Positions 1 through 6,759 are shown, counted from the first letter of the stretch. The stretch: DNA of 8,066 bases from an uncultured Tissierellia bacterium (GCA_902489375.1 CABTZP010000061.1:1-8066), one strand, 5' to 3'. The notes: generated from the sequence alone by a model not told the origin. Numbers and translations are program-made.

Positions 1-29
1 CCTCGCCGGCCCTCTGTTCTACCAACCCC

Positions 30-50
30 GTCCCGGCCTGTGGCCGGGAC
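30..50. other. Perfect GC-rich hairpin, possible terminator of an off-window gene
   Basis: GTCCCGGCC and GGCCGGGAC form a perfect 9-bp stem with a 3-nt loop (TGT). The plus-strand sequence after it (ACCTCATCTT) has only a weak T tract, and the minus-strand side has none. It could be the terminator of a gene to the left, but the missing U tract leaves this uncertain. Confidence 0.35.
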
Positions 51-67
51 ACCTCATCTTCATCCCG

Positions 68-405
68 CCCCTGACTAAAGGTCAAAAAGGCCCTTTAGTC
101 AGGAATGCCGACTCCTGACAAAAGCCAGAAAAGTTCGGTTGGTCAGGGGCGGGGGAGGATTTTGTGACATAAATTCAAAGGAAAAACGCCCTCCGCCCCT
201 GACTAAAGCACGAAAAGGCCCTTTAGTCAGGAATGCCGACTCCTGACAAAAGACCGAAAAGTCCGATGGGTCAGGGGCAGTGGAGGATTTTGTGACATAA
301 ATATAAAGGAAAAATGGCCTCCGCCCCTGACCAAAGCACGAAAAGGCCCTTTAGTCAGGAATGCCGACTCCTGACAAAAGCCAGAAAAGTTCGATTAGTC
401 AGGGG
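68..405. repeat. Three tandem copies of a 128-bp repeat containing double hairpins
   Basis: Three 82-bp blocks at 68-149, 196-277 and 324-405 are separated by two 46-bp conserved spacers, so the period is exactly 128 bp. Each block starts CCCCTGAC and ends GTCAGGGG. Each consists of two related halves of about 34 bp (70-103 and 114-147 in the first copy), both starting CCTGAC and ending GTCAGG. A block can therefore fold as two side-by-side hairpins. Alternatively it can form one outer stem enclosing a central hairpin made by GTCAGGA and TCCTGAC. The copies differ at only a few positions. No coding frame is evident. Function is unknown; it resembles a REP/BIME-like extragenic element. Confidence 0.9.
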
Positions 406-661
406 CGGGGGCCGTTTTCTCAAATTTTACATAGGAGCCTGCCTTCAGCAGGGGAGAGACAAGGTTATAAAATGAACAATCATTTCAGTATAAAAGGCTT
501 AATACAGCACATCTAACGATTTCATTTTCAATCATCAAGCAGATATGGTTAAATAATTAACAATCAACCCTATTGCCCACACTCTCTCAGCCCCCACGGA
601 GCACATAATGTTAAATAATTAACAATAAAACCTATTGCCCCCCATGCACCCCCTTACTTCC
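406..661. other. AT-rich noncoding gap
   Basis: This is the gap between the 128-bp repeats and the 3' end of the metallopeptidase gene. It is AT-rich with no convincing ORF and no clear terminator for the peptidase gene. Its only recognisable structure is the duplicated palindrome listed separately. Confidence 0.6.
548..640. repeat. Two direct copies of a 30-bp sequence carrying GTTAAATAATTAAC
   Basis: TTAAATAATTAACAAT followed by a CCTATTGCCC block occurs at 549-578 and again at 611-640, 62 bp apart. Both copies contain the 14-bp inverted repeat GTTAA-ATAA-TTAAC (548-561 and 610-623). They could be twin binding sites or a relic of a short tandem duplication. The copies lie downstream of the minus-strand peptidase gene, and no plus-strand gene starts nearby. 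Confidence 0.7.
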
Positions 662-1537
662 TCACAGATCGCTCGCCCGTGGGTACTTCGTAAGATCAAA
701 GGTATCAAAGCCGGAAAGGTCGCCGGCCTCGTAGCCCTTTTTAAACCAGCGGGTCCGCTGTTCCGAGCTGCCGTGGGTGAAGGACTCCGGCTTCACCTGG
801 CCATTAACCCGCATTTCGATAGCATCGTCCCCGATCACCCAGGCCGTACGAATGGCGTTTTCTATATCACCATCTTCGAGATAGCCCTGTTTCTCCTGAT
901 AATGGGCGACGACCCCGGCCAGATAATCCGCTTGCAGCTCCAAGCGGACCGAAAGCTCGTTGGCTTTGGCCTTGGAGAGCCGGGCCTGTTGTCGGTGGAC
1001 CTGATCCAGAATCCCCATCTGATTTTGCACGTGGTGACCGACCTCGTGGGAAATGACATAGGACATGACAAAATCGCCCTCATGGGCATGGAACTTCTTC
1101 ACCAGCATCTGATAGAAGGAAAGGTCCATGTAAATGTTCTGGTCCGCCCCGCAGTAGAAGGGCCCGACCCCCTTATCGGCCAGTCCGCAGCCGGTCTTGA
1201 TGGACTCCTGAAAAATCAGCAGGCGGGGCTCCTGGTAATTCACGCCATACTTAGGCATGAGCGTATGCCAGGTATCTTCCGTATCCGCAAGGACAACGCC
1301 GCTGTATTTATAAAGCTCTTCTTCGTTCGCCGTCAGCTGGATTTCCTGAATCTGGCCAGAGGGAAACTCCTGCTGAAGGTGGGCGGTGCCCCGGCCTAGG
1401 GTCAGGGCCAGATAGGGATTCCCCGTAAATAAAAAGACAATCAGTCCGATTAAAACTCCGGCTCCGCCAATCCCGGCAGCCCGCCCGCGGCCGCCGCTGG
1501 AAACGTTGGAGCTGGATCTTCTTCCTTGCCAGCGCAT
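662..1537 (-). CDS. ypfJ: YpfJ-family neutral zinc metallopeptidase, membrane-anchored
   Basis: This 291-aa protein matches the YpfJ-type neutral zinc metallopeptidase family (PF04228). The start MRWQGRR with a Gly/Ser/Arg-rich stretch is typical of the family. One hydrophobic segment at about residues 25-39 probably anchors it in the membrane, with the catalytic domain outside. The zinc site is the HEVGH motif at 164-168. The ELQADYLAG stretch at about 200-208 probably supplies the third ligand. The C-terminal motif THGSSEQRTRWFKKGYEAG (254-272) is also family-typical. The ATG at 1537 is supported by AAGGAG eight bases upstream on the minus strand. The gene stands alone, divergent from the acetyltransferase operon. 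The physiological substrate of the family is not established. Family assignment is firm; the symbol follows the E. coli homologue name. Confidence 0.93.
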   Translation of the reverse strand: MRWQGRRSSSNVSSGGRGRAAGIGGAGVLIGLIVFLFTGNPYLALTLGRGTAHLQQEFPSGQIQEIQLTANEEELYKYSGVVLADTEDTWHTLMPKYGVNYQEPRLLIFQESIKTGCGLADKGVGPFYCGADQNIYMDLSFYQMLVKKFHAHEGDFVMSYVISHEVGHHVQNQMGILDQVHRQQARLSKAKANELSVRLELQADYLAGVVAHYQEKQGYLEDGDIENAIRTAWVIGDDAIEMRVNGQVKPESFTHGSSEQRTRWFKKGYEAGDLSGFDTFDLTKYPRASDL

Positions 1538-1556
1538 ACGATTTCTCCTTCCTCAA

Positions 1557-1942
1557 ATCCTTTACCGATTTTTTCTGCAGTGAAAAGGCACATCGCCATA
1601 ACCATGATCATAACCCTGACCATGGCCATTGCCCCCATGACCGAACCTCTTCGGATCCCGATCATTCGATTTTTCTTTTTTACCCCTTTTTGGACCTTTT
1701 CCTCCGAAAGGGGAAAGAAGAAAAATCAACTTATGTTCATCTTACTATGAAATAAATAGGGGGAGTTTTTTTTCAAAATAGGGTACAAATAAAGCCAGAT
1801 AAGGAAAAAATGGCCCATGCCAAAAGGCGGATGAAGCCGCGGGGAAGACGGCCGCCGAAAGGAAGCTAGACGAAAGGAGCTGGCCGCGGGGAAGAACGCC
1901 AGGGAAAAAACGACGGAAGGCCGTCAGAAAGAAGGAGACCGA
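1557..1942. other. Divergent intergenic region with purine-rich leader
   Basis: This 386-bp gap separates the divergent peptidase gene and acetyltransferase operon, so it should hold promoters for both. I could not pick convincing -35/-10 pairs. From about 1800 to 1940 the plus strand is strongly purine-rich. It contains a near-repeat of 18 bp (1836 and 1883, 47 bp apart) and a small hairpin GACGG-AAGG-CCGTC at 1912-1925, six bases before the ribosome binding site of the next gene. A 19-codon, very basic reading frame (1810-1869, MAHAKRRMKPRGRRPPKGS) follows an AAGGA; it may be a leader peptide or chance. On the minus strand at 1580-1665 there is a Met-rich open stretch without a good ribosome binding site. 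Confidence 0.5.
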
Positions 1943-2221
1943 ATGATTCGCTATCAATACGAACCGGAGAATAAGCGGGTGGCCGCTTACGAGGGAGATA
2001 CCGAAGCAGGCTTTTGTTCCTACAAGGAAAAGGAGGAGATGTGGATTATCATTTCCACCAAGGTTCATGACGATTTCACAGGAAAGGGGATCGCCAGCGG
2101 TCTGGTCGACCGGCTTCTCCAAACGGCGAAGGAAAAAAAGCGCAAGATTGTCCCCTTTTGTCCCTTTGCCGCGGACTATGTGGAGCTTCATCAAAAGGAG
2201 TATGGGGATCTGCTAAAATAA
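1943..2221 (+). CDS. Minimal GNAT-like N-acetyltransferase (COG2388/YjdJ type)
   Basis: This 92-aa protein matches the short single-domain acetyltransferase family COG2388/PF14542, whose members are normally about 90-100 aa, so it is full length. Visible family features are a short N-terminal sheet region, the WIIISTKVHDDFTGKGIASGL segment (34-54) with the acetyl-CoA-binding GKGIASGL loop, and the PFCPFAADYV block (71-80) with the conserved Cys73 and Tyr79. The ATG is supported by AAGGAG with a 5-nt spacer. The frame is open upstream to 1835 but has no usable start codon there. It is the first gene of a three-gene plus-strand operon, with 38 nt to the next. Acetyl-CoA binding is known for the family; the acceptor substrate is unknown. 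Confidence 0.88.
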   Translation: MIRYQYEPENKRVAAYEGDTEAGFCSYKEKEEMWIIISTKVHDDFTGKGIASGLVDRLLQTAKEKKRKIVPFCPFAADYVELHQKEYGDLLK

Positions 2222-2259
2222 GGCATGGCCAGGTATAAATGAGAGAAAGGATACTACGA

Positions 2260-2952
2260 ATGAAATTTTACGAGAGCAAGATTCAAAAATGTCAACAGGA
2301 AACGAGTGATTCCTATTCCTTCATCTGCGCGCTTCCTGAAGGGTACCAGTGGAAAGCCGGCCAGCACGCCCGCTGGCGTTTCGTCGGTTTTGAGGATCTG
2401 GAGGGGGAAGAGGCCGAGCGGATTTTCACCATTTCTTCGGCTCCCGAAGACGGCGTTTTGATGTTCACCACCCGGATTGCCGATCCGCATTCGCCCCTCA
2501 AAGATGCCCTTTTAAAGCGGCTCCAGCCGGACCTTCCCATCCAAATTTCGGACCCTCTGGGAAAATTCACCTTCCATGAGGGGGCGAAGTCCTCACTCTG
2601 TATCGCCGGCGGCATTGGCATTACCCCCGTCCGTTCCCTCCTCAGGCATTTTTCGGAAAATCCCCTGGAGGACCATCCCATCACCCTCTTCTATTCGGAT
2701 GACCGTGGCGAATACGCCTATGGCAATTTCTGGGACGAGATGAAGCAGAAGATGCCGAATCTGGAAATCCAGTTCTTTGACGATGGCAAGGCCTGCGGGG
2801 AGGCTACCCGTGCCTATGCCAGGGACCATGGCAATGACGCTGAATATCTGATCGCCGGCTCTCCGGGCATGAACAAGTTCTATGAGGGCCTTCTGGCCGA
2901 AGAGGGCATTGAGAAGGACGCGATCGTGACCGATAAGTTTATGGGATACTAA
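2260..2952 (+). CDS. FAD/NAD(P)H-binding ferredoxin-reductase-type oxidoreductase
   Basis: This 230-aa protein has the two-domain ferredoxin-NADP reductase fold. The N-terminal FAD barrel carries RIFTISSAP (54-62), the RxYS-type flavin-binding motif. The C-terminal nucleotide-binding domain carries GGIGITPVRSLLR (117-129) and AGSPGM (199-204). There is no Cys cluster for a 2Fe-2S centre and no globin domain, so it is a stand-alone reductase module, probably cytosolic, passing electrons between NAD(P)H and an unidentified partner. I chose the ATG at 2260 because AAAGGA lies eight bases before it. An in-frame ATG at 2239 has only a poor site and would add seven residues. It is the middle gene of the operon, with only four nt before the next gene. 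The partner and direction of electron flow cannot be read from sequence. Confidence 0.88.
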   Translation: MKFYESKIQKCQQETSDSYSFICALPEGYQWKAGQHARWRFVGFEDLEGEEAERIFTISSAPEDGVLMFTTRIADPHSPLKDALLKRLQPDLPIQISDPLGKFTFHEGAKSSLCIAGGIGITPVRSLLRHFSENPLEDHPITLFYSDDRGEYAYGNFWDEMKQKMPNLEIQFFDDGKACGEATRAYARDHGNDAEYLIAGSPGMNKFYEGLLAEEGIEKDAIVTDKFMGY

Positions 2953-2956
2953 TTTG

Positions 2957-3433
2957 ATGGCAGCCTATACGATTCGGAAGGGCGAGGGTCAGGATATTTC
3001 CCTGATCTTCGCCTTTATTAAAAATTTAGCCGCCTATGAAAAGATGTCCGGCGAGGTGATCGCAAATGAGGACCTCCTCTACGAGTGGCTCTTTGAGAAG
3101 AAGATCGCCGAAGTCTACTTTTTGATGGAGGGAGAAAAGGAGGTCGCCTTCGTCCTTTTCTTCCACAATTTTTCCACCTTTCAGGGCAGAGGCGGCCTCT
3201 ATGTTGAGGATATTTTTGTTCTTCCCGAATATCGTGGCCATGGCTATGGCAAGGCCCTCTTTCACTTCGTCGCCAAAATCGCCCGAGAGCGGGGATGCAG
3301 TCGGATGGAGTGGACCTGCCTCAATTGGAATGAGCCCAGCATCCGCTTTTACCGGTCCCTGGGTGCTGTTCCCATGGACCAGTGGATTCTCTTCCGCCTG
3401 TCCGGCCAGGCCCTCGAAGATCTCGGAAAATAA
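2957..3433 (+). CDS. GNAT acetyltransferase, SSAT/diamine (thialysine) type
   Basis: This 158-aa protein is a GNAT fold enzyme closest to the spermidine/spermine (diamine, thialysine) N-acetyltransferase group. Diagnostic stretches are GGLYVEDIFVLPEYRGHGYGKAL (79-101), with the acetyl-CoA loop R93-x-x-G96-x-G98, then EWTCLNWNEPSIRFYRSLGA (118-137), with the NEP signature and Tyr132 at the position of the usual general acid. PMDQWILFRLSG (139-150) follows. The family transfers acetyl from acetyl-CoA to primary amines of polyamines or lysine analogues; the true substrate here is inferred only by family. The ATG at 2957 follows the previous stop by four nt without a strong ribosome binding site, so translation is probably coupled. 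A TTG at 2954 would add one residue. It is the last gene before the terminator. Confidence 0.9.
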   Translation: MAAYTIRKGEGQDISLIFAFIKNLAAYEKMSGEVIANEDLLYEWLFEKKIAEVYFLMEGEKEVAFVLFFHNFSTFQGRGGLYVEDIFVLPEYRGHGYGKALFHFVAKIARERGCSRMEWTCLNWNEPSIRFYRSLGAVPMDQWILFRLSGQALEDLGK

Positions 3434-3449
3434 TAAAAAGAATGAAGGA

Positions 3450-3475
3450 GCGGGCCCATCGGGCCCGCGACTTTT
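3450..3475. terminator. Bidirectional intrinsic terminator between convergent operons
   Basis: GCGGGCCC (3450-3457) and GGGCCCGC (3461-3468) form a perfect 8-bp stem with a 3-nt loop. On the plus strand it is followed by GACTTTTATATT. On the minus strand it is followed by a T-rich stretch including CTTTTTATTATTTTC. It can therefore end the acetyltransferase operon from the left and the feo operon from the right. Confidence 0.85.
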
Positions 3476-3515
3476 ATATTCCTTATTTCTTAGGTTTCTG
3501 GCTCTTTTGTCCATT

Positions 3516-3610
3516 TTTCTCTGCGGACAGAAGGCCACTAGGGCTTTTTTCCACGGCGATTCGAAATCCTGCTGAGCTGTATTTCTCCGCGGACAGAAGG
3601 CGGCTAAGGC
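3516..3610. repeat. 66-bp-spaced direct repeat over the 3' end of the Cys-rich protein gene
   Basis: TTTCTC[T/C]GCGGACAGAAGGC occurs at 3516-3535 and 3582-3601 with one mismatch. The similarity extends to about 29 bp with four mismatches (3516-3544 and 3582-3610). The right copy includes the stop codon (TAG, 3604-3606) and the last codons of the FeoB-associated gene. The left copy looks like an older duplication of that gene end. Confidence 0.75.
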
Positions 3611-3834
3611 CGGCTCGCCGAGGAGCCGGCGCCCTCATCCTTGTGGCTGGTGGAAACCGCACAACCGCAGCAGCCTCCGCAGCTTCCGCAGGATCCAGAG
3701 CAGCCGCAGGCCGACCCGCCAGATTTTTTATCCCGGATCATCCTGCGGATGGTCCAGACGATGAGAAGAAGGATGAGGCCGCCAATGATGGCTGAACTTA
3801 TGGGATTGGTGGCGACAAGCAGAATAGGAAACAT
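3604..3834 (-). CDS. FeoB-associated Cys-rich membrane protein
   Basis: This 76-aa protein matches the FeoB-associated Cys-rich membrane protein family (PF12669). A single transmembrane helix spans about residues 12-29, followed by a basic stretch (RRMIRDKK). A Gly/Ser/Cys cluster then carries seven cysteines at 43, 45, 49, 52, 55, 56 and 58. By the positive-inside rule the Cys tail is probably cytosolic. The family always sits next to FeoB and is thought to assist iron transport, perhaps by handling Fe(II) delivered through the pore; this role is inferred. The ATG at 3834 has AAGGAG five bases upstream. A TTG further out (3855) would add seven residues and lacks support. It starts 27 nt after the feoB stop, so it is cotranscribed. 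Confidence 0.9.
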   Translation of the reverse strand: MFPILLVATNPISSAIIGGLILLLIVWTIRRMIRDKKSGGSACGCSGSCGSCGGCCGCAVSTSHKDEGAGSSASRP

Positions 3835-3861
3835 TTTTACTCCTTCCAAAGGCAAAACAAA

Positions 3862-6078
3862 TTACCGATAGTCAAAGGCAGGGGAGCCGGCGCCGTCCTT
3901 TTTCTTCTCAGGATCCGGCCGGAAGAGGAGGAAGAGGAGGATTGCCAGGACGGCCAGGGCGAAGAGGGTCAGGGGGCTGAAGGGGAGCTTCCCGAGAAGG
4001 AGGCCACCCAGCTGGTAGACGACCAGGGCAATGGCATAGGCATAGACATTTTGGAAAAGGATGATCTTCCAGAAAAGGCCTTGATCCCCAACTTCCGCAC
4101 GAAGGGCGGAAACCGCGGCCAGGCAGGGAGAGTTAAAGAGGTTAAAGGTCAAAAAGGAGACAGCCGTCAGACCAGTGGGGAAAAAGGCCTGGAAGGCCCC
4201 GTGCATGGTCGGCTCGTAGGCGTCGATCGCGCCGACATTGGCCAAAATGCCCATCGTGGAGACAACGCCTTCCTTGGCGGTAAAGCCGGCGATTGAGGAG
4301 GCGACTGACTGCCAGTTTCCAAAGCCCAGAGGGGTGAAGATCCAGGCGATTTTTTGCCCGATAAAGGCAATCAGGCTCTCTGAGGCATCCTCAACCATCC
4401 CAAAGGACCCGCCCTCAAAGCCATACTGAGCAAGGAACCACATCACCACGCACATCAGGAAGATGATGGTGCCGGCTTTTTTCAAAAAGCCCTTGAGACG
4501 GAACCAGACCTGGCGCAGGACGCCGCCGATCCGGGGGATATGATAGGCCGGAAGCTCCATAATAAATGGTGCAGGATCGCCCGCGAAAAAGGACATTTTC
4601 TTTAAAATAATGCAGGTCATAATGATCATGGCCATGGAAAAGAGGTAAACCATCGGAGCCACCCACCAGGCGCCGCCAATGATATAGCCGGCGACCAGGG
4701 CAATGATCGGAAGCTTCGCCGAACAGGGGACCATGCAGGTGCCGATCATGGTCATCCGGCGGTCCTTCTCGTTTTCAATGGTACGAGTCGCCATAATCCC
4801 CGGAACCCCGCAGCCGGTGGACACCAGGAAGGAGAGGAAGCTCTTTCCGGAGAGGCCGAAACGGCGGAAGATCCGGTCCATGATAAAGGCCACCCGGGCC
4901 ATGTACCCGCAGTCTTCCAAAAATCCAAGGAAGAGGAAGACCATGGCCATTTGCGGGAGGAAGCCCAGCGGGGCGCCAATCCCGCCGATAATTCCATCGA
5001 CAATGAGGGAAATCAGGGCTTCACCAGCGCCAATCCCCTCCAAAAATCCTGCGACCGCCGGCTGGATCGTGTCGGCCACCAGGGTATCGTTCACAAAATC
5101 CGTCATGGCCACGCCGATTCCGTAAATGCTGACGTAGAACATCAGGAAGCAGACGCCGACGAAAATGGGAATGCCCAGAATCCGGTGGGTGACAATCCGG
5201 TCGATTCGGTCGGAAAGGCTTAGGGCCTGATTTTTCTTTTTGTATGCCTTCTCCAGCATGGCCCCAATGGCCTCATACCGTCCGCTGGAGATGATGCTTT
5301 CGGCGTCATCCCCCTGGGCCTTTTCCTGTTTGTCGCGGATCACACTGATCTTTTCCTTGGTAAAGACCGGAAGGTCCAGCCTTTTCATGGCAATGTCATC
5401 ATTTTCAAAGGCTTTAATGGCATACCACCTTCTTCCTTTTTCCGGGGCGTCCGTCAAAAGGGCTTCGATCTCCTCAATCGCGTTTTCGATCGGGGCGGGG
5501 AAGTGAACCGAAGGATTTTGGACCAGGTCATGGCCATGATCTGCCTTGCTCTTATCCGCCTGCTCAAAAATCAGGCGAATGCAGGCGTCCATTCCGGTCT
5601 TTTCTAGGGCGGAAATGGGGACCAGGGGGAAGTCAAGGGCCTTTTCCAGGGCCTCGATGTTGATCTCATCTTTGTTTTTCTTCACCAGGTCCATCATGTT
5701 GATGGCGCCAATCACAGGAACGTTTAGTTCGCTCAGCTGGGTGGAGAGGTAGAGATTTCGCTCCAGGTTCGTTCCGTCAATGATATTTAAAATGATATCC
5801 GGCTTCTCCTCGACCAGATAGCCCCGGGCAATCCGCTCCTCCAAAGAATAAGGGGAGAGGGAGTAGATGCCAGGAAGATCCTGGATGATGACGTTTTCAT
5901 GGCCTTTGAGTCGTCCTTCTTTTTTTTCAACCGTTACCCCAGGCCAGTTTCCCACGTATTGGTTACTTCCCGTCAGCGCGTTAAATAGGGTCGTCTTCCC
6001 GCTGTTGGGATTTCCAGCCAAGGCAACCCGGATCAGATCTTTTGACCCTTCGCTATATCCTGTTTTTTGACCGTTCAT
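3862..6078 (-). CDS. feoB: FeoB, ferrous iron transport protein B
   Basis: FeoB is the inner-membrane Fe(II) permease with a cytosolic G domain. From the chosen start it has 738 aa. The G domain shows G1 GNPNSGKTT (22-30), the switch-I region YVGNWPGVTV (41-50), G3 DLPG (67-70), NMMD in the G4 position (127-130) and ISAL at G5 (155-158). A helical spacer domain follows. The membrane part from about residue 300 has repeated hydrophobic segments with the conserved FLEDCGYMAR (386-395), GCGVPGIMATR (422-432) and CMVPCSAKLP (448-457) gate motifs, then NSPC (649-652) in the second gate. The ATG at 6078 has AAAGGA just upstream; an in-frame ATG at 6168 would add 30 basic residues and has no good site. 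It is intact, with no frameshift seen. It lies between feoA and the Cys-rich protein gene on the same strand. Confidence 0.97.
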   Translation of the reverse strand: MNGQKTGYSEGSKDLIRVALAGNPNSGKTTLFNALTGSNQYVGNWPGVTVEKKEGRLKGHENVIIQDLPGIYSLSPYSLEERIARGYLVEEKPDIILNIIDGTNLERNLYLSTQLSELNVPVIGAINMMDLVKKNKDEINIEALEKALDFPLVPISALEKTGMDACIRLIFEQADKSKADHGHDLVQNPSVHFPAPIENAIEEIEALLTDAPEKGRRWYAIKAFENDDIAMKRLDLPVFTKEKISVIRDKQEKAQGDDAESIISSGRYEAIGAMLEKAYKKKNQALSLSDRIDRIVTHRILGIPIFVGVCFLMFYVSIYGIGVAMTDFVNDTLVADTIQPAVAGFLEGIGAGEALISLIVDGIIGGIGAPLGFLPQMAMVFLFLGFLEDCGYMARVAFIMDRIFRRFGLSGKSFLSFLVSTGCGVPGIMATRTIENEKDRRMTMIGTCMVPCSAKLPIIALVAGYIIGGAWWVAPMVYLFSMAMIIMTCIILKKMSFFAGDPAPFIMELPAYHIPRIGGVLRQVWFRLKGFLKKAGTIIFLMCVVMWFLAQYGFEGGSFGMVEDASESLIAFIGQKIAWIFTPLGFGNWQSVASSIAGFTAKEGVVSTMGILANVGAIDAYEPTMHGAFQAFFPTGLTAVSFLTFNLFNSPCLAAVSALRAEVGDQGLFWKIILFQNVYAYAIALVVYQLGGLLLGKLPFSPLTLFALAVLAILLFLLFRPDPEKKKDGAGSPAFDYR

Positions 6079-6177
6079 GATTGTCCTTTCTTTGTCTTCC
6101 AAAAGCTTTTGATGATTGCGTCGCGAAAGGCGCTTCGTTTGTGCGCGGAGTTCATTTTTAGCGTTCATCCGTCGAAG

Positions 6178-6253
6178 GAATCCGAGGGTTCATTCGTAGA
6201 GTTGATCCACAGAGTGAATCCGAGGGTCCATTCATCAAGTTAATTTGTCGTGT
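6178..6253. repeat. 38-bp tandem repeat in the feoA-feoB gap
   Basis: GAATCCGAGGGT[T/C]CATTC begins two adjacent 38-bp units at 6178-6215 and 6216-6253; the second halves have diverged. A further partial similarity (TTATTCGCAGAGTT) follows at 6254. The repeat lies in the leader of feoB, about 100 nt before its start codon. Confidence 0.7.
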
Positions 6254-6264
6254 TTATTCGCAGA

Positions 6265-6280
6265 GTTAACAAATGCTAAC
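6265..6280 (-). promoter_or_regulatory. Candidate metal-repressor operator before feoB
   Basis: GTTAACAAATGCTAAC has the same GTTAR-N6-CTAAC layout as the two operators at the head of the operon, with one mismatch between its arms. It sits between the feoA stop and feoB and could control an internal promoter giving extra feoB transcript. I see no convincing -10/-35 pair to confirm that. Confidence 0.45.
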
Positions 6281-6294
6281 AATTGCATAAAAAA

Positions 6295-6516
6295 TTACAT
6301 AATTTCAATCTGTTCCGCCTCATCCCTCCTGAGACTTAGCTCATAACCACGAATTTTCACTTCAATAGGATCGCCCAGGGGGGCGGCCTTTCGGACGTAA
6401 ATCTCCACGCCCTTGCCCACGCCGAGGTCCATCAGCCGTCTCTTGTATGGCCCTCGTCCATGGACCGCCGCGACCGTCACCGTTTCGCCAATCTTTGCCT
6501 GCTTTAACGTCTTCAT
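6295..6516 (-). CDS. feoA: FeoA, ferrous iron transport protein A
   Basis: This 73-aa protein is a complete FeoA-type SH3-like domain (PF04023). Family features are KIGETVTVAAVHG at the start, KRRLMDLGVGKGVEIYV (25-41) with the typical R-L-x-x-L-G-x-x-x-G pattern, GDPIEVKIRGYELSLRRDEAEQIEI at the end. FeoA is a small cytosolic protein that interacts with FeoB and is needed for full Fe(II) uptake in studied bacteria. The ATG at 6516 is preceded by AAAGGAG with a 5-nt spacer. That site lies in an imperfect palindrome (CCTTCCGGAAAGG) that could partly hide it. It is the second of two FeoA-domain genes. A 393-nt gap full of repeats separates it from the first, and 216 nt separate it from feoB. 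Confidence 0.95.
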   Translation of the reverse strand: MKTLKQAKIGETVTVAAVHGRGPYKRRLMDLGVGKGVEIYVRKAAPLGDPIEVKIRGYELSLRRDEAEQIEIM

Positions 6517-6572
6517 CTAGACTCCTTTCCGGAAGGGCTTGGACCATCTCGGCTCAAAGCCTTCCTTACATT

Positions 6573-6614
6573 TTCCAAAGGGTAAATTTCAAAAGGTAAA
6601 TTCCAAAGGGTAAA
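6573..6614. repeat. 14-bp tandem repeat, three copies, upstream of feoA
   Basis: TTCCAAAGGGTAAA, TTTCAAAAGGTAAA and TTCCAAAGGGTAAA follow each other directly at 6573, 6587 and 6601. They lie in the leader of feoA. No protein or RNA function can be assigned. Confidence 0.8.
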
Positions 6615-6640
6615 CCTTTGCGCATGGAATTAAATTTTTT

Positions 6641-6758
6641 ACCAACCGGGTCACGATCCCCGGATTGGGTCAGCGCTGACCAATTGGGTTCGTTATTTCC
6701 CGATTAGGTTTAGCGCTGACCAACCGGCTTCCTTATTTCCTGATCGGGTTTAGCGCTC
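6641..6758. repeat. 40-bp tandem repeat, three copies, with AGCGCT palindromes
   Basis: Units at 6641-6678 (38 bp), 6679-6718 and 6719-6758 start with ACCAAC or ACCAATT and end with AGCGCT plus one base. The junction of the first two is a perfect 14-bp palindrome, GGTCAGCGCTGACC (6668-6681). The second junction keeps the AGCGCT core with weaker flanks. Confidence 0.85.
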
Positions 6759-6759
6759 A

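Noticed and set aside
68..405. Integron attC sites
   Set aside because: The hairpins are imperfectly reminiscent of attC, but the core-site sequences (RYYYAAC and GTTRRRY) are absent, and no cassette genes or integrase are present.
635..1399. 254-aa plus-strand reading frame
   Set aside because: It is antisense to the well-identified zinc metallopeptidase gene, and its sequence shows no family motif.
1450..1665. Met-rich 71-aa minus-strand frame overlapping the start of the peptidase gene
   Set aside because: It has no ribosome binding site at a useful distance and overlaps the peptidase start in another frame. The Met richness comes from a simple ATGG-type sequence repetition.
3609..3630. 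Terminator formed by GCCGGCTC and GAGCCGGC at the end of the Cys-rich protein gene
   Set aside because: The stem is good but lies inside the coding sequence, and the minus-strand sequence after it lacks a T tract. The hairpin at 3450-3468 is the better terminator.
6079..6168. 30-residue N-terminal extension of FeoB from the ATG at 6168
   Set aside because: There is no good ribosome binding site before 6168, while the ATG at 6078 has AAAGGA correctly placed and gives the usual short lead-in to the G1 motif.
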